Position numbers and translations under genes: made by a program
Part shown: positions 58,683 through 64,000 of the stretch, one piece after another
How the letters are laid out: each line of letters starts with the position of its first letter
Numbering within the stretch: position 1 is the first letter of the stretch
Assembly: GCA_964601275.1 (NCBI GenBank)
Contig: CAZRMV010000002.1
Location: forward strand, 1-64,000
Length of the DNA stretch: 64,000 bases
Direction: 5' to 3'
DNA from: JAOZPE01 sp964601275
Lineage (GTDB): Bacteria; Krumholzibacteriota; Krumholzibacteriia; JAJRXK01
The notes under the pieces: generated by a model
Seen by the model: only the letters and a program-made list of their open reading frames with translations
The model's database searches: none
What the model was told of the DNA's origin: nothing

Positions 58683-59909
58683 GTGACCCACCGCTCGACC
58701 AAATCCCAGCGCCATCGAGACTTCTACCGCACTCTCGATGCCCTCCTCGATCAGATCGATCACACCCAGGGCTTCGAGAACATGCTGAGTTCCCTTCTCG
58801 AGCAGGTGATCCAGAGCTTCGCCGACTGGATCGGACTCGAGTCGGCCCGCCTGTACCGGGACGATGGCGAGGCCTATGTCGTGCTGCGTTCGTTCGGGGT
58901 GAAGGGTTCCAGGATCCTGGGGTTCCGCGTCGACCGCGGCTACGAGGTCTTGCGGCGTATCCCGCCCAACCGCACGATCTACTTTCCGCCCGATGATCCC
59001 AGTGTGGATCCCGAGCTGGAGAAGGCCCTGGGCGTCCGTCACTTCGCCGCCTTCCTCATCGGGGAGGCGCGTGACTATATCGCCGCGTTCGGTCTGAGCG
59101 AAGATGCCGATGTCCAGGAGGCCATGCTCATCCTCAGCACCCTGCGTCACGCCATCGAGACCCGCCTGAGGCAGGAGGACCTGGAAGGTCAGATGCTGGA
59201 GGCGCGGTCCATCCAGACCAGCCTCTTCCCGCACAAGCCTCCACATTTCGAGGGCTACGAACTGGCCGGCCGAAGCATCGCCGCCGACCAGGTGGGAGGC
59301 GACATCATCGATTTTCTTCCCATCACCCCCGAGGAACTCGGGCTGGCGGTGGGCGACGCTTCGGGACACGGTCTGCCGGCCGCGCTGCAGGCCCGGGACG
59401 TCATCACCGGCCTGCGCATGGGAGTGGAGAAGGATCTCAAGATCACCTCGGTCTTCACCCGCTTGAACCGGGTGATCCATCGCAGCGGGTTGACCAGTCG
59501 CTTCGTGAGCCTCTTCTTCGGGGAACTGGAAAGCGACGGGGCCTTCGTGTACGTGAACGCGGGACATGACCCCGGTCTTCTCCTGCGCGCGAGCGGAGAG
59601 CGGGAACTGTTGAAATCGACCGGCGTGGTCCTGGGCCCGATCGAGGATCTGCAGTACCGTCGAGGTTGGGTCGATCTGCGCCCCGGAGACGTCCTGGTTC
59701 TCTATACTGACGGCATCGTGGAGAGACAGGGCCCCGACGGGCAGTATGGCTTCGACCGGATGGAGGCATTTCTCCGGAAGAAGTTGGAGGAGAAGATGCC
59801 GATCGCGGAAGTTCCCGACGCCCTGCTCGACGATGTGCGCGCCTTCGGCCAGGGTCAGGCGTGGGCGGACGACGCCACCGTGATGGTGGTCCGCCGGCGG
59901 GTGGAGTAG
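58683..59909 (+). CDS. SpoIIE-type PP2C phosphatase with N-terminal GAF-like domain
   Basis: A 408-residue protein. GTG 58683 was favoured because the AAAGGTGA ribosome site precedes it; GTG 58677, two codons earlier, is possible. Residues about 10-160 look like a GAF/sensor domain. The PP2C part has ADQVGGDIIDF, VGDASGHGLPAALQ, NAGHDPGLLL, LYTDGIVERQ and DDATVMVV, carrying the metal-binding aspartates. It dephosphorylates STAS-domain regulators in partner-switching; the STAS protein and kinase at 34749-35588 are plausible targets. The signal it senses is unknown. Confidence 0.87.
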   Translation: MTHRSTKSQRHRDFYRTLDALLDQIDHTQGFENMLSSLLEQVIQSFADWIGLESARLYRDDGEAYVVLRSFGVKGSRILGFRVDRGYEVLRRIPPNRTIYFPPDDPSVDPELEKALGVRHFAAFLIGEARDYIAAFGLSEDADVQEAMLILSTLRHAIETRLRQEDLEGQMLEARSIQTSLFPHKPPHFEGYELAGRSIAADQVGGDIIDFLPITPEELGLAVGDASGHGLPAALQARDVITGLRMGVEKDLKITSVFTRLNRVIHRSGLTSRFVSLFFGELESDGAFVYVNAGHDPGLLLRASGERELLKSTGVVLGPIEDLQYRRGWVDLRPGDVLVLYTDGIVERQGPDGQYGFDRMEAFLRKKLEEKMPIAEVPDALLDDVRAFGQGQAWADDATVMVVRRRVE

Positions 59910-59986
59910 AATCTCTCCACTTCGGAGAGCGTGGATTCGATGTCCTTGGACCGGACCGGTGCGAGGACAGGAGGGAGGTCCTCGGT

Positions 59987-60811
59987 TTGGAATCCTTCGC
60001 CGCCGCCGCTCCATTCTGGGGAGTGGTACCGCTTTACGCGCTGGCCTTCGTTCTCTTCGCCTGGTCGTTCTTCCTCGACCGCCGCAAGGTCAACTTCTGG
60101 GCCCGCGGTTTCCTGTTGGTCGCCGCGGTTCTCCAGGTGGTCTTCCTCACGATTTTCGGACTGCTGCGGGGTGAGTTTCCCCCAGTCAACGGTGGAGAGA
60201 CCCTGGTGGTGCTCGCCGACGCCATCGCGCTGGTCTACCTCTACCTGGTGCTGAAGACCGGGGCCCGGGGACTGGGGTTCTTCGCCACGGCTCTCATCCT
60301 CGCGTTCCAGGTGGGGGGCAGCATCCGGGGCCCGGCGTACGAGGTGCCCGAGATCCTCCGGGGCATCGGCTTCGGGGCGCACGTCGCCTTCAACATCGTC
60401 GCCTTCGCTTCCTTCACCGTCGCCGCGTTCACCGCGTTGACCTATCTCCTGCAGTACCGTCAACTGCGAAGTCTCAATCCCGGTCCCATGCTGCAACGCC
60501 TGCCCTCGCTCGAACAGCTCGACCACATGAGTCATCGCTCGACCCTGATCGGTTGGATCTTCCTGAGCGTGGGACTGGTCCTGGGGGCGAGACTGGCCGA
60601 CCAGGTGTGGGGAAGTCCCTGGCAATGGGATCCGAAACAGTGCACCACCCTGTTGACCTGGATCCTCTTCGGTGCGGCACTGTGGGTGAGGCGGTATCGA
60701 GCCTGGCAAGGCGGACGGATGGCAACCCTCACCCTGCTGGGATTCTTTTCCATCATCCTGGCTTTCTTCCTCTTCCACGGGCTGCTTCCCTCGGTCCATC
60801 ACTTCACCTAG
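59987..60811 (+). CDS. CcsA/HemX-family integral membrane protein
   Basis: A 274-residue protein with about eight hydrophobic segments. TTG 59987 follows GGGAGGT by 7 bases. It has the cytochrome-c-assembly-family (CcsA/ResC) signature GSPWQWDPKQCTTLLTW, a relative of the W-W-D haem-handling loop, and a conserved histidine near SHRSTLIGW. Next to hemA it is the usual HemX position, where it tunes glutamyl-tRNA reductase levels in some bacteria. It starts 78 bases after the phosphatase gene, and hemA follows after 8 bases. Confidence 0.82.
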   Translation: MESFAAAAPFWGVVPLYALAFVLFAWSFFLDRRKVNFWARGFLLVAAVLQVVFLTIFGLLRGEFPPVNGGETLVVLADAIALVYLYLVLKTGARGLGFFATALILAFQVGGSIRGPAYEVPEILRGIGFGAHVAFNIVAFASFTVAAFTALTYLLQYRQLRSLNPGPMLQRLPSLEQLDHMSHRSTLIGWIFLSVGLVLGARLADQVWGSPWQWDPKQCTTLLTWILFGAALWVRRYRAWQGGRMATLTLLGFFSIILAFFLFHGLLPSVHHFT

Positions 60812-60819
60812 GAGCCGGC

Positions 60820-62088
60820 GTGCCGATCCTTCTGCTGGGACAGAACCACCGGACCGCACCCATCGAGCTGCGGGAGCGCCTCGCGTTCGACGAGGAGAAG
60901 GTGAACCGGCTTTCCGGTCTCCTGTCGGATGATGGAATCCTGAGGGAAGCCGCGGTGGTGTCCACCTGCAACCGGGTCGAGATCTACGCGGTGGGTCAGG
61001 ATGAGAAGAAGGGACAGGAGCGCCTGTCGGAATTGCTCCACCAGGTCCACGGTATCGAGCTCTCGAGTTTCGCGGACGCGGTGTACCGCAAACAGGAAGA
61101 GGAAGCGGTCCGTCATCTCTTCCGCGTGGCGTCGGGTCTGGACAGCATGGTGCTGGGTGAGGGCCAGATCCTTTCCCAGGTGAAGGCGGGCTACTTCCTT
61201 TCCCGGGAACTCGGGTTGACCCGTGAGATCCTCCACCGCATCTTCAACCAGGCGATTGCCTGTGGGAAGAAGGTGAGGACGGAGACCCGGATCGGGGAAG
61301 GGGCGGTCTCGGTGGCGTTCGCCGCGGTCGAACTGGCCAAGAAGATCTTCCAGGATCTCCAGCGGGAGAAGGTGATGCTCATCGGGGCGGGGGCGACCGG
61401 CCGCAAAGTGGCCCATCATCTGAAGGTCTTCGGGGTGCAGGATATCATGGTGACCAACCGCACCCTCGAACGGGGACGGCGTCTCGCCGAGGAACTGGGA
61501 GCGACCCTGGTTCCCTGGGAAAGCTACCGGGCGTATCTCAGCCAGGTTGCCATCGTGGTGACGGCGGCCTCGGTGACCTTGCCCATCTTCACCGAGGAGG
61601 ATGCCCGGACCGCCCTCGACCATCGAGGCCGCCGGCCCCTCTTCCTCATCGATCTGGGCGTGCCCCGCAACGTCGACCCCTCGATCGGGCGCAAGGCGGG
61701 GATCTTCCTCTACAACGTCGATCATCTCGAGAGCATCGTCGAGGAATCGTCCAAGCGCCGCCAGGGCGAGGCGATCAAGGCCGGGGAGATCGTCGAGGAC
61801 GAACTGGTCCACTTCCTCCAATGGTACCGCTCCCGGTCGATGACTCCGACCCTGCGGCAACTGAGGGAAAGCATGGAGGAGATCCGGCGGCGGGAGATCG
61901 AGCTCGCCCGGAATCGCCTCGACGAGAAGACCCTGGCCGAAGTGGACCGGATCACCCAACGCATCGTGAACAAGATCCTGCATACTCCCACTGTGCGCAT
62001 GAAGGACAAGGCATCCAAGGGAGAAGGGGCTTCCGTGATCGAGCATGTGCGTCATCTCTTCGGACTCGACGACAAGCTCTCTTCCTGA
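60820..62088 (+). CDS. hemA: glutamyl-tRNA reductase
   Basis: A 422-residue enzyme from GTG 60820 after AGGAG. The catalytic cysteine is in STCNRVEIYAV; VASGLDSMVLGEGQI and the NADPH motif LIGAGATGRKVAHHL follow. The C-terminal dimerisation helix region is present. It makes glutamate-1-semialdehyde from glutamyl-tRNA, the first step of tetrapyrrole synthesis. In most bacteria hemC follows; here hemD follows after 41 bases. Confidence 0.95.
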   Translation: MPILLLGQNHRTAPIELRERLAFDEEKVNRLSGLLSDDGILREAAVVSTCNRVEIYAVGQDEKKGQERLSELLHQVHGIELSSFADAVYRKQEEEAVRHLFRVASGLDSMVLGEGQILSQVKAGYFLSRELGLTREILHRIFNQAIACGKKVRTETRIGEGAVSVAFAAVELAKKIFQDLQREKVMLIGAGATGRKVAHHLKVFGVQDIMVTNRTLERGRRLAEELGATLVPWESYRAYLSQVAIVVTAASVTLPIFTEEDARTALDHRGRRPLFLIDLGVPRNVDPSIGRKAGIFLYNVDHLESIVEESSKRRQGEAIKAGEIVEDELVHFLQWYRSRSMTPTLRQLRESMEEIRRREIELARNRLDEKTLAEVDRITQRIVNKILHTPTVRMKDKASKGEGASVIEHVRHLFGLDDKLSS

Positions 62089-62129
62089 TCGGCCCCTGCT
62101 CGGAGCCGGTGGGAAAGGGTGATCAGCGG

Positions 62130-62912
62130 ATGAGCGGCCAGCTCGACGGATTGCGTCTGTGGGTCACCCGGCCCGAGCCCGCCGCAGATCGAAGCGCCCG
62201 TCGTTTCGAGAACGAGGGGGCGCGATGTGTCGTCGTTCCCACCGTCCGCCTGGAACCGGTCCCCCTGGGAGAACCCGACCGGCGGCGTCTGCGGGAGGCT
62301 CTTCCCGGGGCCCGCCTGGTCCTGACCTCGGCCAACGCGGTGCGCTTCCTGCTCGAGGCGGTGGAAGACGATCCACAACTGCGGGAACGGGTACGAAGTG
62401 CTCCCGCTTCGGCGGTCGGCGAAGCCACCGCCCAGGCGGCCCGGGTGGCCGGACTGCAGGTGGATCACATCGCGGCCCGGGCCTTGGGCCGGCAACTCGC
62501 CGCCGAGCTGGTGCAACGGGACGGACTCTCCACCGTGGTGTTGCCGGGCAGCGACCTGCGTCGAGAAGAGGTCGAGCGCATCCTGCAGGTGGAGGGAGTG
62601 CGCGTCCTCGCCCTGACCGTCTACCACACCCGGCCGGTCGAGACGCTCGCGCGGGAGATCGTGGAACTCCTGGACCGGGGGGAGATCGACCTGGCGGCGG
62701 TCTACTCGCCCTCGGCGGCGACGGGCCTGGGGCGGGGATTGCGGTCTTGGGAATCGGCGCGATCTGTTCCCTGCGCCGCCCTGGGGCCGACGACCGCCCG
62801 CGCCCTGCGGAACGAAGGCCTTCCCGTGGCGGTCCTGGGGGAAGCGGTGGGGGAGGAGGCCCTGGTGGAGGCGGTGGCCCGCTGGTGGAGCCGAGAAAGG
62901 GGCGAGCGTTGA
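62130..62912 (+). CDS. hemD: uroporphyrinogen-III synthase
   Basis: A 260-residue HemD-family protein starting at ATG 62130. It has two similar lobes; typical parts are LRLWVTRPEPAADR, LVLTSANAVRFLLEAV and CAALGPTTARAL. It closes and inverts ring D of hydroxymethylbilane. The family is poorly conserved, so assignment relies on these blocks and on the hemA neighbour. It overlaps the next gene by 4 bases. Confidence 0.85.
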   Translation: MSGQLDGLRLWVTRPEPAADRSARRFENEGARCVVVPTVRLEPVPLGEPDRRRLREALPGARLVLTSANAVRFLLEAVEDDPQLRERVRSAPASAVGEATAQAARVAGLQVDHIAARALGRQLAAELVQRDGLSTVVLPGSDLRREEVERILQVEGVRVLALTVYHTRPVETLAREIVELLDRGEIDLAAVYSPSAATGLGRGLRSWESARSVPCAALGPTTARALRNEGLPVAVLGEAVGEEALVEAVARWWSRERGER

Positions 62913-64000
62913 ACGAGGACGGATTCCAGCGGTGGTGGCCCCTGGGCGCGACGGCCGCTCTCCTGGGCCTGGCGTTGCTTCTGGTCCGGCTGCGCCACGA
63001 CCATGTTCCCCTGGGACTTCCCCTGGATGACGCCTGGATCCACTGCGCCTTCGCGTCCCACCTGGCCCGCTTCGGCGAGTGGGGACTGTTCGCCCACCGG
63101 CCGAGTGGTGGGGAGAGTTCCCCGCTCTGGCCGGTGCTGCTCTCCCTCGGCGAACTGGGGGGGTGGCACGCGGCGCCCCGGCTGGCCCTGGTCCTGGGCG
63201 CGATGTTCTTCATCCCGCTGCCGGCGTTGCTCGCCGCACTGGCGACCGGTCGCCCGGCCGCGCGCTGGGTGGCGGTGGTCGCCGCTCTGTGGGGGCCTCT
63301 TCTCTTCCTCGCCCTGTCGGGCATGGAGACCATCGCCGCGCTGACGGTTTCCATGACCGCGCTCTACTGGTTCTCGCGGGGAAGGACGATGGCGGCCGGT
63401 CTCTGGGCCGGTGCCGCGGCCTTCCTGCGCCCGGATGCCCTGCTCCTCCTGGGGGTTCTCACCCTGATGCGCCGGGATCGATCCCTGGTGCCGGGATGGG
63501 TTGTGGCCGGCGCGGCGCTTTCGATCCTGGCTCTTCTCGAAGGCCGCTTTCCTCCGGCGACATTGGGCGGACGTCGTTGGTTGATGGGCCTTCCTCCCCA
63601 GCTGGAATGGGGTTTCCTCGGACACGGCGGTTTCGACTTGGTCACCCAGTGGGTGCGGGCGGTGGGAGCGGATCTGGGGGGAGGCCGGGTCCTCAGCGCG
63701 CACCCTTCCCGGGGGTTGGAGGCGGTGCGGTGGCTGTGGAAGATCTCCGTGCTGGTCGTCCTGGTGCCGGGATGCCTCCGACTGCTGCGCGGCGGGCATC
63801 GCCGGAGTCAGGGACGGCGCGCCCTGTTGCTGTGGACCGCCACCGCCCTGGCCTTCTACGCGCTGGTGCTGCCTTCCCGCGGCCACGTGGGCCGCTACCA
63901 GGCCATGGTCCACCTGGTTCTCGCGTTGACCGCGGTCGAGGGCCTCTTCGTCCTGTGGAACGCTCCCGGCCGCTTGAGATGGGTGGCCGTCGTGCCTACC
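62909..64000 (+). CDS. GT-C superfamily membrane glycosyltransferase (partial)
   Basis: A frame opens at TTG 62909, overlapping the hemD stop, behind GAAAGGGG, and runs off the window (first 364 codons seen). The N-terminal membrane helix is followed by LPLDDAWIHCAFASHLAR, with the D-D pair and the H-R-P-S-G-G-E-S-S-P-L-W pattern found in polyprenyl-phosphate-sugar glycosyltransferases (GT-C fold). Many hydrophobic segments follow. It probably moves a sugar from a lipid carrier to a periplasmic acceptor. The acceptor is unknown. Confidence 0.75.
   Translation, partial: MNEDGFQRWWPLGATAALLGLALLLVRLRHDHVPLGLPLDDAWIHCAFASHLARFGEWGLFAHRPSGGESSPLWPVLLSLGELGGWHAAPRLALVLGAMFFIPLPALLAALATGRPAARWVAVVAALWGPLLFLALSGMETIAALTVSMTALYWFSRGRTMAAGLWAGAAAFLRPDALLLLGVLTLMRRDRSLVPGWVVAGAALSILALLEGRFPPATLGGRRWLMGLPPQLEWGFLGHGGFDLVTQWVRAVGADLGGGRVLSAHPSRGLEAVRWLWKISVLVVLVPGCLRLLRGGHRRSQGRRALLLWTATALAFYALVLPSRGHVGRYQAMVHLVLALTAVEGLFVLWNAPGRLRWVAVVPT

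Noticed and set aside
58172..58702. 176-residue minus-strand frame downstream of a promoter-like element
   Set aside because: Its first part lies upstream of the promoter, the composition is not protein-like, and its end is antisense to the GWxTD gene.

Overview
The window is GC-rich and densely coded, mostly on the + strand, and reads as one contig of an anaerobic bacterium. Several traits point to the FCB group in the broad sense (Eisenbacteria/Krumholzibacteriota-like lineages), not to Thauera, Rhodopseudomonas or Geobacter: secreted proteins ending in FlgD-like sorting domains, a gingipain-type (C25) cell-surface peptidase, a GWxTD-type protein, dockerin-like repeats, and an IleRS2 with a GxHH signature. 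This placement is inference; there is no rRNA in the window.

Region 1 (1-23462). After the 3' end of a tmRNA gene comes a co-directional block of 19 genes, many overlapping by 4 bp. It encodes class I (ATP-dependent) benzoyl-CoA degradation: BcrC, BcrB, BcrA and BcrD reduce the ring; Dch hydrates the dienoyl-CoA; Had oxidises the alcohol; Oah/BamA opens the ring; an HADH-ECH fusion and thiolases finish the first beta-oxidation round. In the same block are a CoA ligase, an SDR, a PanE-like protein, an orphan HgdB-like protein with its own activase (possible double-cubane-cluster system), and a molybdenum hydroxylase (FAD subunit plus a fused 2Fe-2S/Mo subunit) with its maturation genes (MocA-like, EF2563/YqeB-like). 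No ferredoxin, ferredoxin reductase, glutaryl-CoA dehydrogenase or local regulator is present.

Region 2 (23463-26319) looks like a recombination scar: a 5'-truncated lectin-like remnant, a diverged copy of the first about 60 bases of yggS, the 3' half of a tRNA-Glu, and then a secreted repeat protein with a FlgD-like tail.

Region 3 (26320-37379) is housekeeping: yggS-yggT-divIVA, purine nucleoside phosphorylase, ileS, DksA-like protein, lspA, an RluD-type synthase, an anti-sigma antagonist/kinase pair, ruvX, mltG, a 58-residue membrane protein, and tRNA-Val.

Region 4 (37380-45434) holds secreted proteins: a dockerin-like protein, a small family of 193-205 residue exported proteins with a tandem duplication that left a pseudogene remnant, and a 1449-residue C25 peptidase.

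Region 5 (45509-51929) is a peptidoglycan-recycling operon, murQ - solute-binding lipoprotein - anmK - SpoIID-like lipoprotein - nagZ, followed by tRNA-Asp with its own promoter.

Region 6 (52070-64000) has xdhC and a second MobA-like gene on the minus strand, a fatty-acid desaturase, rpmB, a winged-helix-like protein, a GWxTD-type lipoprotein-sized protein, a possible structured RNA, a SpoIIE-type phosphatase, a CcsA/HemX-like protein, hemA, hemD (no hemC between them) and a membrane GT-C glycosyltransferase cut by the window edge.
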